Source: Nereocystis luetkeana
Lineage: Eukaryota > Sar > Phaeophyceae > Laminariales > Laminariaceae
Assembly (NCBI GenBank): GCA_031213475.1
Contig: JARUPZ010000010.1
Location: forward strand, 7,604,776 to 7,668,775
Length of the DNA: 64,000 bases
Direction of reading: 5' to 3'
A program made the position numbers and the translations under genes. Below, one piece after another: positions 1-10,624 of the stretch. Each line of letters begins with the position of its first letter. Position 1 is the first letter of the stretch. The notes below the pieces were generated by a model. It was not told where the DNA came from. It saw only the letters and a list, made by a program, of their open reading frames with translations, and did not search any database.

Positions 1-1404
1 TGGTACCAGGTGCTCGACTCCGAACGCTAAACGCTAACCCTCAGCTCCTAACCGTCACCCAAACCGCAACCCTCACCGTACCCGTAAATCCCAACCTACC
101 GCCTGACAACCAAATTGTCGGAATGAAGCTGCCCGAGCTTTGGGTTTGTGGAAGCGGAGAGGTCGAGAAATCGCGATTACTCGGCCAACGTAACGCATTT
201 ACGTCGTATGATACGTACGGGATGCAGCTGCTGTTGTTGTATTTCCCCGATAGAAGCCTTCCTCACAACACAACATCACCTATCAATAGTTCGTAGTGCT
301 CTTCCAGGGCGAGAGGTGCAGAGAGAATCGGACAGAGGGTGCAAAGTATCCAAAGCAAAACACCCGAAAGCTTCATCGTTTTCAAGCAGCTGGTTTTGAG
401 TTTTTAGGGACCGTTCCTGATGTTCTCGTGTTTCTGTTCCGAAAAAAACGAAGGAAGGAACGCTTGGACTTGGGCACTCCAGCAGTAGTGAGTACGTCAG
501 CTCGCCAGTCCTCTGTGCTGTCTTGTTCATGCAGACCTGGTACCGCATAATACGACAGCACAGAAGTTGCAGCCCATCCCATCCGGTCAACCGAATGGCT
601 TCCTACAATACCTTCCCGTCCCATTGCCACCCCCAAACTGGAACCTTTTCTCATCCCGTCCCTTGGCAAGACTCTAAACAATTTCCGCCTATATAACGTA
701 TCGGGCGACACCTTGATACCTGGTTTTTGATATTCTCGGGCCTCGAGCTTGCTGCGAACATTTTCGAAGAAAAACGACCAAGCAAACTACTGCAATAGCC
801 TTTCGCTTCGCCCTTTGATTCTTTTGTTAAAAATTAGTGCTATACCTGGCACCAGGTGTGTAATAATCCACACCTCGAAAACACTCAGACAAGCCTTACC
901 TGGCACCTCGGATCTACGTTATGGGGCCTAACACATCGGCTTGGCCACGTCCCAACATGGTGTTAGCACTGGAGAAGAAATCGCGTATCACGGCGACTTG
1001 GTAATTGAAATAGGTGTCCCTGTATCCCTTTTATTTGTTTCGGAGGCGTCGCAGAAAGGAACCGCTCGCCCCTTCTCGCAGAAGAAATCCGGGCGAGGCA
1101 ATAGCTATATCATGATAACAATCTCCATGTGTGTGTTTATCATGCATGACCAGAGATAACCTACTTGATGCAGTAGTCGGGTCCGTCCCATTCTGCCTCG
1201 TCGTATTCTACTGAACTGTAGTGGTGTCACAACCAACCGTGTTATGTACCTTAACCCTTTCAAGCACTGCACTGCTGTACAGAAACTTTCGTCTTACTCT
1301 AATGCCAAGTGGTCTCCAAAACGGGAGTTCACTACAAAAGGGGTTATGTGCAACGTCGTAACTCCGCCCCCCCTGTGTTACCACCACCCCCCCCCCTCCG
1401 ACAG
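1..1404. other. No gene seen; noncoding flank
   Basis: I see no supportable gene here. The stretch holds several copies of the dispersed TACCAGGT/ACCTGGTA motif (positions 4, 536, 714 and 842). At 1252 a TTAACCCTTT sequence resembles the end of the TTAA-flanked MITE found at 53996, but no matching second end is clear. The last 30 bases are a pyrimidine-rich tract ending in CAG at 1402-1404, which looks like a 3' splice site for the lipase exon that follows. Upstream lipase exons are not recognisable. Confidence 0.5.
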
Positions 1405-1938
1405 ATGTGGGATAGTCTAGGCGACGCAATAGATGGACGCACGGATACTCTGCGCGCGATGATTTGGAAACAGCTGAACGCCGGCAACAGGGTGTGGCTG
1501 ACCGGGCACAGCAAGGGCGGGGCTATCGCTACTGCGGCAGCCTCGCGGCTCCTTCTAGGAGACGCGGTAGATGATGCCGCCCTGCCTAACCCCGCCTTGA
1601 GGCGCCCTGAGGACAGACAACTTACGATTCGCTACGGTCCACTGTCGAAGCTGTCCGTGTTTACTTTTAACGCTCCGATGGCGTTTTCGGTGACGCTCGC
1701 GGAGGCGTATGAGGCCAGGTTGGCGGAGGTTGGTGCGGAGCACGTACGGGTCGAGCATAGGGCGGATCGGGTTCGGAAGCTGCCCCCGCTTGCTGAGATG
1801 AGGCATGTCGGGGTGAGACAGCTGATCGGGGAAGGGGTGATGGAAGACACGGGGGTGATGGTCGGTGCGGCGATAGCGGTAGGGGGAGTCGCGGCGGCCT
1901 TGATCGCCATGGCCACGAAGGTGGCTAATAGTCATTGA
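1405..1938 (+). CDS. Class 3 lipase-like protein, terminal exon
   Basis: The reading frame encodes about 177 residues of an alpha/beta-hydrolase of the fungal lipase (class 3) type. The nucleophile elbow reads LTGHSKGGAIA, with the serine about 36 residues into the exon. Further on are VFTFNAPM, where the family has a TF-x-x-P segment after its central strand, and HRADRVRKLPP, matching the usual D-x-V-x-x-LPP around the catalytic aspartate. RHVG follows. The protein ends in a hydrophobic run (VGAAIAVGGVAAALIAMA) that could be a membrane anchor. A poly-C/T tract plus CAG immediately precedes the ATG at 1405, so this is more likely an internal acceptor than the true start. The oxyanion-loop half of the domain must lie in upstream exons that I cannot identify. 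Family assignment is fairly secure; substrate is unknown. Confidence 0.7.
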   Translation: MWDSLGDAIDGRTDTLRAMIWKQLNAGNRVWLTGHSKGGAIATAAASRLLLGDAVDDAALPNPALRRPEDRQLTIRYGPLSKLSVFTFNAPMAFSVTLAEAYEARLAEVGAEHVRVEHRADRVRKLPPLAEMRHVGVRQLIGEGVMEDTGVMVGAAIAVGGVAAALIAMATKVANSH

Positions 1939-2639
1939 TTCGGTGATGAAATTCGGCGAGGTTTTTCACACCGACCAGTCGGTGCGCTGCCAATGATTGG
2001 TTGATGGCTTGCGGCGGCACGTTGACGCATATTGTGAGGGACGATGTCAATTTACTGAAAGACACTTTGATTGGTTCATGCGATGCAGCGTGGTTTTTTC
2101 GTAACGACCAGTCAGAGCGCTGCTGACCTGCTCTCCATAGCGATTTTTTATTTGTGCCCAAACGTTGGCAGATGTAGTGACTGACGGCATCGATTTTTTC
2201 CGCGCGAATTCAGCGGGAAACTGTGAGGGATATTTTTGTGCCACGGTTCTACGACAGTTGTGGCAATATTACTTTTACGGCAGGCACCACCCACCCGCCA
2301 GGCGCCATTTTTTTGGCGAAAAATCGGGGGGAGGTATGGAAGAGCTTATTTTCTTGTTAATATCCGTTTGGTTCGAGGGTTTGATGAACGCTTTGTCTTG
2401 CTGTGCGTGTGGTTCCATGCTTTGGTACTTGCGTCTTTCCGTGTTTGGGCGATGACTGTTTTTTATTTTGCCGAGGGAGGGTTCCTCTTTTGCCCTTCAG
2501 TGTTTAGTAGAGGGGGGGGCGAGCGAATTGTGGGAGTTGTCGACCAAGCGTTTCACTTTCGCCGCGATGTAGAAATTTGTTGATTATGATAGCTTCTGTG
2601 TTATAATAGTCGGTGGCGTAGACCAACTCGAGACTCAAA
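1939..2639. other. No gene seen downstream of the lipase exon
   Basis: Short reading frames here have no recognisable domain. The sequence is T-rich and carries no clear repeat structure. It may include the lipase 3' untranslated region. Confidence 0.4.
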
Positions 2640-3030
2640 ATTACCCTATCACACGGGTGATACAATATCACACACACCCTGGGACGATTTTTTCCGGGTC
2701 GATTTTATCCGAAACAAGGAGGAAACACGAAAACTTGAATGGTGGCTTTTGGAAAGAGGTCGTCGAGATATTCCCGTAGACGCAACCAGCGCTCGGCGTC
2801 AGCACTTTTCCCGTTGTGGGGCAAATCAGCTTCGATTTTCGTCCGAGCGGGGTGTGTTATGTTATCACCCTCGTGCGATAGTGTGAAAATCGTCCGAGCG
2901 GGGTGTGTTATGTTATCACCCTCGTGCGATAGTGTTATACCAGGTACGGCTGTTATCTAGTCACACGTGTGATACGCTATACTATCTAATCACACGTGTG
3001 ATACGTACGGTAGTATCTTATCACACGTAC
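2640..3030 (+). repeat. Dispersed element with TATCAC palindromes (copy 1)
   Basis: A body of about 170 bases (2670-2850) is followed by repeated palindromes of the form TATCACACGTGTGATA (near 2961, 2991 and 3019), with an imperfect one at 2646. The body is recognisably similar to 38385-38565 and, in reverse orientation, to 15950-16080, which also carries the palindrome at its edge. These three places define one dispersed repeat family. No coding potential is evident. Confidence 0.6.
2840..2935 (+). repeat. 45-bp tandem duplication
   Basis: Positions 2840-2884 and 2891-2935 are identical 45-base copies offset by 51 bases, each containing GTTATCACCCTCGTGCGATA. The duplication lies inside the TATCAC-palindrome element. 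Confidence 0.85.
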
Positions 3031-3299
3031 GTGTTATACGGTGGGGTGGTCGGTTTTCTAGACCCTTGGTTGCCGCGCGTCATATGCGGTGGATACTCCT
3101 GCAGCCAAAATGCGCGGCGGCGAATTGTAAACTACACGAACAAAGCGTGCTTTTTTTGGCCTATAATTTGTATCAGGACTGTGAATAGTCTATACATAAC
3201 AGGTACCAGGTATTAAGTAAGTTGGTTGTTTTTTCTTCTGTGGCGGTTGGGGAGTTTGTTCTATTTTTCGTCAACATCTTCTTGTTTTTCCTCATGGAC

Positions 3300-3620
3300 T
3301 GCCGTCGATGTGCGCCCCACGCGCTTATCAGCCCTCTTGAGACATCCAAGGGGAACGTCAATTAGCACGTCGGACAGATCGCCGATTCCCACAGTTCGTG
3401 ATCTAGATATTTGAGGGCAGACAGATCCCTGATCTGAACGATCTAGCTCATGCTGTCGTGTTGGAGCCGTATAGTTTGCATGATATAGGACTGGTTTCCT
3501 GGGCTGGATACCGAGCGGTATGCACTCTACAGATCCTGCGCAACATCTCACACCGGACGACAGGTCAGAGTCTAGATGATCTACTGTAGAAATATACAGT
3601 AGATCATGATTCTGTCCGGG
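3300..3620. repeat. GATCTG-rich repeat segment
   Basis: This segment shares phrases such as GTGATCTAGATATTT, the CAGATC/GATCTG words and GATCATGATC-like palindromes with 7310-8420 and 10050-10300. It looks like an older copy of the same minisatellite-bearing repeat. Confidence 0.5.
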
Positions 3621-4493
3621 GTGTGGGGACATTGCCGGAGGGAAAAGGCCGATGACAGCATCGGCCACACGACGTAGCCCGTGCTGCAGGGGTACGGTTT
3701 TTTGCAACGGGAAGACTACCGTAGAGAGCGAGGACTACCACCGTGAAGAGCGTTGACTTGAATTCGCACAGGGGAGTGATCGCTTTTGATCGCTATTTCA
3801 TAGTTTTCTCGACAACGACGGCAAGGAAGGGCACAGGAATGTTATCACGAGAGGGATGAAACAGGCTAGCTTGTGATGCGGAACACAAGACAGCAGTGGT
3901 ATTCTATGAAGTAGAGCTATTAATACTGATGCGTAACAAAGGAGGATCGGAATATTACAAGAGAGATGAAGTACATACGGTACGTTTAAGCTCGCGGGAG
4001 CACATTTGCAGTATTACACGCAGCTTGAAAATATCAGTTTCGAGGAAATCCTCGATCTCGCAGCTGATGTGTTTTTTACAAAAAAAATATCAAGAGCATG
4101 TCGGCATCCATCGTTTGGGGTCCTTCTGAGGGACACAAATTGCGTGTCAACAAAGCTTGGTCGGACAGGAGACGACTTGAAAAAACATCGCAAACGTATG
4201 ATACGTAGTTAGACACGGAATAATGTTCAGTCACAGCGGCCAGTCAGCAAACCAACCCCGAGTCGACTTTTTCCCACTTTCTGAGGACAGAGGACGCAAA
4301 AAACAACCCACCGACGCCTGCAAGGAAAGCGCCAGAAAAATAAATAGCTTCTCCGAGGATTTTTCCAGGAAAAAAATATACCAGGTATTCCACATTTATT
4401 CGTCTGTTCCATAAACATCCTTCCTCCACGCCCGTCAACAACAACCAACTAACATCGTGGCCGTCACGGTAAGGAGGCATTTTTCAGGACTCT
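3621..4493. other. No gene seen
   Basis: Only short reading frames without recognisable domains. One TACCAGGTA motif lies at 4379-4387 and a TATTAATA motif near 3919. Confidence 0.4.
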
Positions 4494-4640
4494 TCGCGGG
4501 GTCATGCTTCGACCCGCGGGTCGGGTCAGGAACTTTTTGAAATCTCAGGGGTCGGGTCAGGAGGTTTCCAAATTCTCACCTATCGGGTCGGGTCACCCTT
4601 ACCCGACCTGACCCGCGAGGATTGACCCGACCTGTGAACA
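4494..4640. repeat. ACCCG minisatellite, short array
   Basis: Repeated words of the form GGGTCGGGTCAGGA...TTTTGAAATCTC match, in inverse orientation, the long arrays at 51060-53075 and 61985-62760. The array is short and degenerate. Confidence 0.7.
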
Positions 4641-4799
4641 GCGCTGGCTCTTGATCGACTTTCGAGCAGACGGCAGAACAGCAGCTGCGCCGCCTCTCGA
4701 CCAAAATGAAGTGAATACGGAGCAAGTCGCTTTATACACGTCGTGCCGCCAGGTCCTGCTTCACAACATCAACATAAACATAGATAAGCGACGTCACAA

Positions 4800-5860
4800 C
4801 GAACAAACGCAGCCCAACGACGAGCTTGAGGCAGAATCTTGGCGTCAAAACAGTATCCGTCCGTTTCACTGCCAGCGCCAATTTTGGCGAGCTAGAAGCA
4901 GAACCTTGGGGGGAAAGATGTAACCGTCCGTTTGAGGCCGGTGTCAACCCCGATGGACTTTAGGCATGAACCTCGCCTCGAAAAAAAACCCTCGGATGTC
5001 AACAACTCTGACGAGCTAGTAATAGAACCTCATGCCAAGATAATCCGCATCGACTACCGCAAGCGTGGAAGCTATTATTACGGGGGGCCATAGTTAACAG
5101 GACCAAATATTGTTTGTAAAAATGGTCGAACATATAGGTTTTTATGTGTACCATAGGTCCTGTTAACTATGGTCCCCCGTAATAGTAGAACCTGGCGTCG
5201 AAAAAGCTGCATGATACATCAAGTGTCAATTCTGACGAGCTAATAACAGCCCTTTAGAACAGTAAGCACATTTTCTTCATGGACTACTTTGAAGTAATGT
5301 GGGCTCATTTTTGCAGTAGTGTAAGTAAGGGTTAGAAGGCAGAACCCAACCCAGGGGGGAAAAATCCGTCAAACGCCGATGTCAACGGTTCTGCCGAGTT
5401 TGAGGCAGAACCTTGCTCGAAAAAAGAAAAAAAACACTTCGTCCTAGCCCCCTGTTACAGCTGCGGAAAACATTCCACACTATCGCCGAGTAGTTTGCCC
5501 CCATCTCATTTTATTTCTTCAAGTTTTAAAGCGATTCAAGCCGGTGTCCATCCGACAAGCTTGACTGAAACCTTGTTTCAAAAAACGAAAAATCGTCGAA
5601 AAGTCGGTGTCAACTCTGGCGGGAGCTTGAGCTACTATTGTAGAACCGCGCGTCAAAAAACAATTCGTCAGAAGCCGGCGTCAATCAACAACTCAGTCAA
5701 GCTACGAACACTCTCGCAGATTTTTGTGACATAAAAAAATCGTGGAAAAAAACAAAGCGGTGTCAGTCAACTCTACGTAGAACCTTGTGCCACAAAAAGT
5801 TTCGCGAAATAAAAACCGCTGTCCATCAACTGTGACGAGCTTGAGCAACGTGGGACCTTC
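4800..5860 (+). repeat. Diverged ~70-100 bp minisatellite
   Basis: Loosely repeating units contain TCAAC..TGACGAGCTTGAGGCAGAACCTTG followed by an A-rich CGAAAAAA segment. At least eight degenerate units can be picked out, for example near 4820, 4880, 5010, 5205, 5380, 5610, 5690 and 5830. A MITE (5076-5184) sits inside the array. Confidence 0.55.
5076..5184. mobile_element. MITE family 1, 109 bp, perfect-ended copy
   Basis: The element is bounded by inverted repeats of about 29 bases starting TATTACGGGGGGCCATAG; the right arm is the complement with one mismatch. Its interior carries GGACCAAATATTGTTTGTAAAAATGG. The outer TA/TA suggests insertion at TA, as for Tc1/mariner-type elements, but that is inference. 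Other copies are at 19429-19551 and 63914-64000 (cut by the window), with a divergent one at 19709-19876. It has no coding capacity. Confidence 0.85.
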
Positions 5861-6029
5861 CGCCAAAACAGAAGTCTCCTGTCTTCCCACAAATGGGTCG
5901 CCTGCCGCCTTCCAGCCAGCTCTCTACTTGGCGTTCAACTCGGAGGTAAACGTCATCAAACGGGCGAGCACGGCCTCCCTCAAGCCCGAGCCTTCTGCTC
6001 GAACGTGGCGGTCTACGTACGCCTTCGCC

Positions 6030-6480
6030 GCGGTAGGGGTACTGCTATCCACCTGCAAAAGATAGCAGCGCGAGGGGTGAACGGATCGTGGGGCGTAGTG
6101 CGGTCGGTTGGGCCGGGTGGGAGTAAGGGCTATGGTACTGCTATCCACCTGCAATTGACAGCGCGGTGGGGCTTGGGAGGGGTGGGCGTGAGGGTTGTGG
6201 TGCTGCTGTCCACCTGCAACAAAATACAGCAGCGCGCGGCATGCGTCGCGGGCATGAGGTGGCGGGGGGGTGCAGAGCTATCTATCCGCCAGCAGCAATA
6301 GTAGCGCGTGGGGTGGATCGCGGGAGGGGGGGCGAGAGTCGGTTGGAATGGGCGGGGGTAAGGGTTACGGATGATGATGAAGGCGGTAGGGGTGCGGGGC
6401 TATCCACCTGCAACGATAGCAGCACGAGGGGCCGGATCGTGGGGATGGGATGGGGTGGGGGTCGGTTGGGTAGGTCGGGG
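6030..6480 (+). repeat. GC-rich ~90 bp minisatellite
   Basis: Five degenerate units each contain a phrase like GGTACTGCTATCCACCTGCAA followed by AGCAGCGCGAGGGG and a G-rich stretch (near 6037, 6134, 6198, 6275 and 6394). Reading frames across the array are by-products of the repeat. Confidence 0.7.
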
Positions 6481-6844
6481 GAAGGGTTTCTAAAAATAGC
6501 TTTTGTGGAAGTTCGGGGGCGGGGGGGGGGAATGGTGCAAACAAATGACGGTTGAACCATGGTGATGAAAATAAAGCCACCCCCACAGCATCGGCCTCAC
6601 GAAGCGGCCCGGGCTGCTGGGGTAGGGCATTCTATAGATGGAGCCCCCGAACTTCAACACACACAAGGGATTTAAGCTGCCCGACACGCGTGCTGCATGA
6701 TACTATTAATATGATACTACTCGTACACAGCGCTCACACCAAAAGAAAAAAGAAAATACGAGTACGAGTTGACACGACCACACTTTTCATTATTTCTTGT
6801 CGCCACATCTACCAGGTCCCAAAGAGGTTAACAAGAGAAGGGCG

Positions 6845-7142
6845 TTTTACATGCCGCCGCAAAAACTTTTGAGTCAGGGATCCCCCCAAGGAATTTGAAA
6901 GGACGACCTTACAAGCCGTTCGGTCAGGGGATTCCCCTCCGGAAAGAAAACCAGGCCCATACAAGCCGCCCCCCGTCCCCAAACTTCGGCCAGCGATCTC
7001 GCAAAGGGAATAGAACCATGTCGTTTTACAAGCCACTCCCCCGAAAAAGGTCAGGGCTCCCCCAAAGATATCTTGTGAACTAAGAGCATAAGGTCATTTA
7101 TAAGCCGCCCACCCCCACGACAAAGTTGGGCAGGGGTATCCC
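6845..7142 (+). repeat. ~65 bp minisatellite around TACAAGCCG
   Basis: Five diverged units centre on TACAAGCCG or TATAAGCCG, followed by a C-rich stretch and GGTCAGGG-CCCC (near 6847, 6911, 6959, 7027 and 7098). The adjoining 6481-6844 shows no gene. Confidence 0.6.
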
Positions 7143-7309
7143 GACAAAAAAAAACGTCTCACCCGGCACTCCACGTCGTACACCCCGTTGCAATCTTGCC
7201 CGACGTCTGGATAGACCAGCATTCCTTTGGCCGGCCCGCAATCCAGATCCGACGCTTCCCACTTCAGCTCGAGGCGGAAATCGTACAAGCACCTCTTCTT
7301 GCCTCGGGA

Positions 7310-8290
7310 GAAGGAGGTCTGGCAGGTCCAAAGGAGGCGCCAGAGGGGATCCACAGATCAGACAGATCAGACAGATCAGATAAGGTAGATCATACAGATT
7401 AAGCAGGTCGGACAGATCAAACAGATCGCGCAGAGCAGATCCCCGTTTCATTGTCTAGCTATTTGGGGGCAGATGACATATCACAGGTCCAAAGGAGGCC
7501 AGATAGGAATCGAACGTTCCACAGATCAGACAGATCATCGGACCTCCATCTCGTGATTTAGATATTTATTTCGGGGCAGGGGAGGTCTGACATGCCCGAA
7601 GGAGGTGCCAGAGCGGAGGGCAACGTTTCACAGGTCAGAGATACCAGACAAGTCAAACAGAGCAGACAGATCAGACAGATCAAACAGACCGTACATATCA
7701 GATCATCCAGATCAGATGCCCGTTCCATTTTCTAGATATTTGGGGGAGATGATGTATCACAGGGCCAGAGGAGGCGCCAGAGCGGAGGGCAGCCTTCCAC
7801 AGATCAAGACAGATCATCAGCCCTCCTTTTTCAGTGTCTACATATTTATTTCGGGGCAGAGGATGTCTGACAGGCCCAAAGGAGGCGCCAGAGCGGAGGG
7901 CAGCGTTTCACAGATCAGACAGATTGGACAGATCGGACGAACAAAATCTCCGTTTTAGTGTATAGGAAGTTCGAGGCAGAGAAGATATCACAGGGCCAGA
8001 GGAGGCTCCAGAGCGGAGGGCAACGCTAGGCAGATCAGACAGATCATCAGTCCTCCATTTCCATGGTCTAGATACTTTTTTCGGCGCAGAGGAGGTCTCA
8101 CAGGGCCAAAGGAGGCGTTAGAGGGGAGGGCAACGTTCCACAGAGCAGACAGATCAGACAGATCGAATCCCCACTTCATTATCTAGATATTTATTTTGGA
8201 GCAGAGGAGATCTGACACGTCCGAAGGAGTCGCCAGAGCGCAGGGCAGCGTGCCACAGATCAAACAGATTAGCAGGCCTCCATCTCGTGA
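7310..8290 (+). repeat. CAGATCAGA minisatellite array
   Basis: Eight units, each with a phrase like CAAAGGAGGCGCCAGAGCGG, then GAGGGCAACGTTTCACAGATCAGACAGATC, then TCTAGATATTTATTTCGGGGCAGAGGA. They start near 7316, 7484, 7584, 7755, 7865, 7987, 8093 and 8209. Unit length varies between about 100 and 170 bases, so the array is degenerate. The short CAGATCAGA words inside are themselves tandemly amplified. Confidence 0.8.
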
Positions 8291-8654
8291 TCTAGCCGGG
8301 AACATAGACCCCTGATCTGTATGATCTGCACGATCTGGACCATGCTATTGCCGGGTGGGATCTGTATGATGCAGCTCCTGCACAACACATCATAACGGCA
8401 ATTACAGGATATATCTGTACATGATCTATATAGATGATCTGATATCCGTAGATAATCTGCCCGATGTGTGTACGAGTAACGTTCTCAAGCTCGGGTCGCG
8501 CGCACACTGCTCCAAGCGTTTGGTGAAGGTATGGAAACAAAGACAACCGCAGTCGCCTTCGCTGTGGCGCTTGAGGGCCTTTTGGGTGCGTGTCATCAAG
8601 CCAAGCAACATTACGTATTCTCCACGCCGATAGGTACATACCAGTATATAATAT
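8291..8654. other. No gene seen between repeats
   Basis: The first ~130 bases continue the GATCTG-rich family (GATCTGTATGATCTGCACGATC). The rest shows no supportable feature. Confidence 0.4.
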
Positions 8655-8806
8655 GGGCGATGACCTAATGCTCGAACAACAACAAAAACAACAACAACAA
8701 CAACAACAACAAACAATAGCAACTGCAACAGCAGCAAATAACAACCGCAACAGCAGCAAATAGCCACCGCATCAAGAGCAAACAACGACCGCAACAGCAA
8801 CCACAC

Positions 8807-8838
<32 letters not shown>

Positions 8839-8860
8839 CGACACCCAACAAGCTTCGTCG
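8655..8860. repeat. (CAA)n-type microsatellite
   Basis: An interrupted run of CAA/CAG-like triplets (AACAACAACAAC, GCAACAGCAGCAAAT) spans about 200 bases. Long Leu/Val/Cys-rich frames across it on the minus strand are artefacts of the triplet repeat. Confidence 0.9.
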
Positions 8861-8962
8861 CGATCGGGGGTGGACACAACATACTGATAGGCGCTGCACA
8901 ACACCGACAAAACGCCACCACACTTGCAACCCGCACCACTGCGAGCAGCTACTACTGGAAGA

Positions 8963-9063
8963 CACAATAATCAGAACCAAATACATTAATAATGAGTCAA
9001 CATAGGGGGATACATGTTTTTAGGATCCATCGTGGGTTCCGATTCTTACTACATATGCCCACC
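8963..9063 (-). mobile_element. MITE family 2 copy
   Basis: A ~100-bp element has imperfect inverted ends: CACAATAATCAGAACC at the left and GGGTTCCGATTCTTACTACATATGCCC at the right. Relatives are at 10515-10624 and 11818-11913. Non-coding. Confidence 0.65.
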
Positions 9064-9129
9064 CGTAATACTCGTCGTTTCGAATCCTTCCCCGGTGGTG
9101 TCCAATACCCGGTGGGTGGGCCCGACGTT

Positions 9130-9480
9130 ACGACCCGTGCGTGCTATGTGCGATTTGCATTTATTTTTGATGGCGACTTTTACTTTCCAGCTCTCTGGAC
9201 AAGCGGTGGTAACAGGTGTCGTTCCTTCTCCCTCCCCGGTATGAGCATGCCTTCATTTTTATCGCACATAGGGTTTTACTTCAGCGTTCCCACTGCTCAT
9301 TTAGTTTCATCGAATGTTGCTGACGCGCGCTCTCGCGCTTCCCGCCAGTCAAATTCAATGCAAGAAAAAGTATCTACGAGTACGTATGTGCACTCGGTGA
9401 CAATTGAACCCGCATATTTGATTTTGGTAGGCACGAGGACCACCTACCAAGCCAACCGGGACTTGTTTCCATACGGAAAT
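9130..9480 (-). mobile_element. tRNA-derived SINE family 2, copy
   Basis: Read on the minus strand, a tRNA-like head contains a B-box-like GCGGGTTCAATTGTC followed by ACCGAGTGCAC. After it come CTTTTTCTTGCAT, GCGCGAGAGCG, ATTCGATGAAA and AGTGGGAACGCTGAA. The same order occurs at 15595-15890 and 42300-42565. The tail includes GACACCTGTTACCACCGCTTGTCCAGAG. Confidence 0.65.
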
Positions 9481-10049
9481 ATAGCACCGTTTTTTTTCGA
9501 GTCTCGCGAATTCAACATAGTATAGGAGCTAGCTCTAATAACCGGTTTCGAAACAAAAATGTGGAAGCTAAGACCGATACGTACACAACATAATAATATA
9601 TACCAGGTATAATATATATTATCCCATTGCCCATTGATAGGTACCCAACCAGTAAATATCGGATCGAACGATTTTGGGAAATCTCCTAGGTCGAGGAACT
9701 GCGTACGTGACAGCTGGTTCACACCTTGGGCAGATCATGATCTGGTCATGACCTAGATCATCTGATAATTTTCTCCAAACAAAAAGGATTTCCAGGACTA
9801 GCCAATTGTAAACGAATACAGAGCTGTTCCGAAGAACACCTGTCAAACCACCAAAGATTAAAGGGACTCGAACTTTTGACCTCAAGCTTGCAAAGCACAC
9901 ACTCTTACCAACTTGAGTATATATGTATATATATATATAATATATATCTCCATAAAGAGGAAGAGTAAACAGAAAGACAACGTACCAGGTCTCAATTATC
10001 AAAATCCATACTGTAAATTAATACTGATGATGCACGACTTATTCCTAAG
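9481..10049. other. No gene seen
   Basis: AT-rich sequence with a (TA)n stretch near 9918-9946, TACCAGGTA at 9601 and TACCAGGT near 9983. No recognisable coding region. Confidence 0.4.
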
Positions 10050-10300
10050 GCATCAGGTACAGTTCCTCACCTGCAGTTGCGAGAGATTGCGCAGGATCTA
10101 TCTGTACAGTGCAGACCCAACCCAGGGAGCACTTGGTACAGTAGATCGTGCAGATCGTACGGCTGCCACCCAGCAACATGAGCTACAGATCACACAGATC
10201 GAAAACCTAGATCACGAATGGAAATCGATTATCCACAGTAGATAGATACCAGGTAGATAGATAGATCATGATCTGTCCGAGGCGTGAGATATTTCCCCTA
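10050..10300. repeat. GATCTG-rich repeat segment
   Basis: Words such as CAGATCACACAGATCG, GTAGATCGTGCAGATC and ATCATGATCTGTCCG link this segment to 3300-3620 and 7310-8420. Confidence 0.5.
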
Positions 10301-10324
10301 ACGTGCCGCGGGCCTTAATCTCAC

Positions 10325-10430
10325 CTCGGCGTCACCCTCAATCTTCTCCACGGTCACCACTTCCACGACGCCTTCCGGCGCATCGAACTCCACGCCTAGC
10401 AGGAGCTCCTTGAGGCGCTGCTTCGCCCAG
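10325..10430 (-). CDS. TPR-AHA1N co-chaperone, third visible exon
   Basis: This minus-strand exon starts after a pyrimidine-rich CTCCTTCAG acceptor (AG at 10432-10431). It ends at a GAG|GTGAGA donor (GT at 10324-10323). Joined in phase to the exon ending at 12151, it reads ...DMTSWAKQRLKELLLGVEF and then VEVVTVEKIEGDAEV. This matches the AHA1 N-terminal domain, which binds the middle domain of Hsp90 and stimulates its ATPase: an ERDA-x-W-x-x-x-K-L-K-x-L segment followed by V-x-G-E-A. Without the splice the frame runs to a stop at 10298. The good donor and the missing RKGK-like continuation argue for a further exon downstream that I could not find. Confidence 0.72.
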
Positions 10431-10514
10431 CTGAAGGAGACACGACACGACATGAAAAATTCCAAATCGTCAAGTATAAAATGGGCGTTTTTTTTAATTT
10501 GCTCGTATTTACAG

Positions 10515-10624
10515 GGGGGGAATAGCAATCAGAACGAACTAGGGTTTCCAAACATAGGGGCAATATGCGTGTGTCGAGTTTTTTTGGCCCATTGTGGGTT
10601 CTGATGACTACAACACGTTCCCCC
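10515..10624. mobile_element. MITE family 2 copy in an intron
   Basis: Inverted ends read GGGAATAGCAATCAGAAC at the left and GTGGGTTCTGATGACTACAAC...TTCCC at the right. The element lies in the intron of the TPR-AHA1N gene, about 85 bases upstream of the exon at 10430. Confidence 0.55.

Noticed and set aside
1-110. Telomere-like CTAACCCTCA text
   Set aside because: The repeats (CTAACCCTCAG, CTAACCGTCACCC, AACCGCAACCCTCACC) are irregular and short, with no canonical TTTAGGG/TTAGGG array.
8426-8986. 186-codon minus-strand frame rich in Val/Cys/Leu
   Set aside because: It is produced by the CAA/CAC triplet repeat; overlapping frames are equally open.
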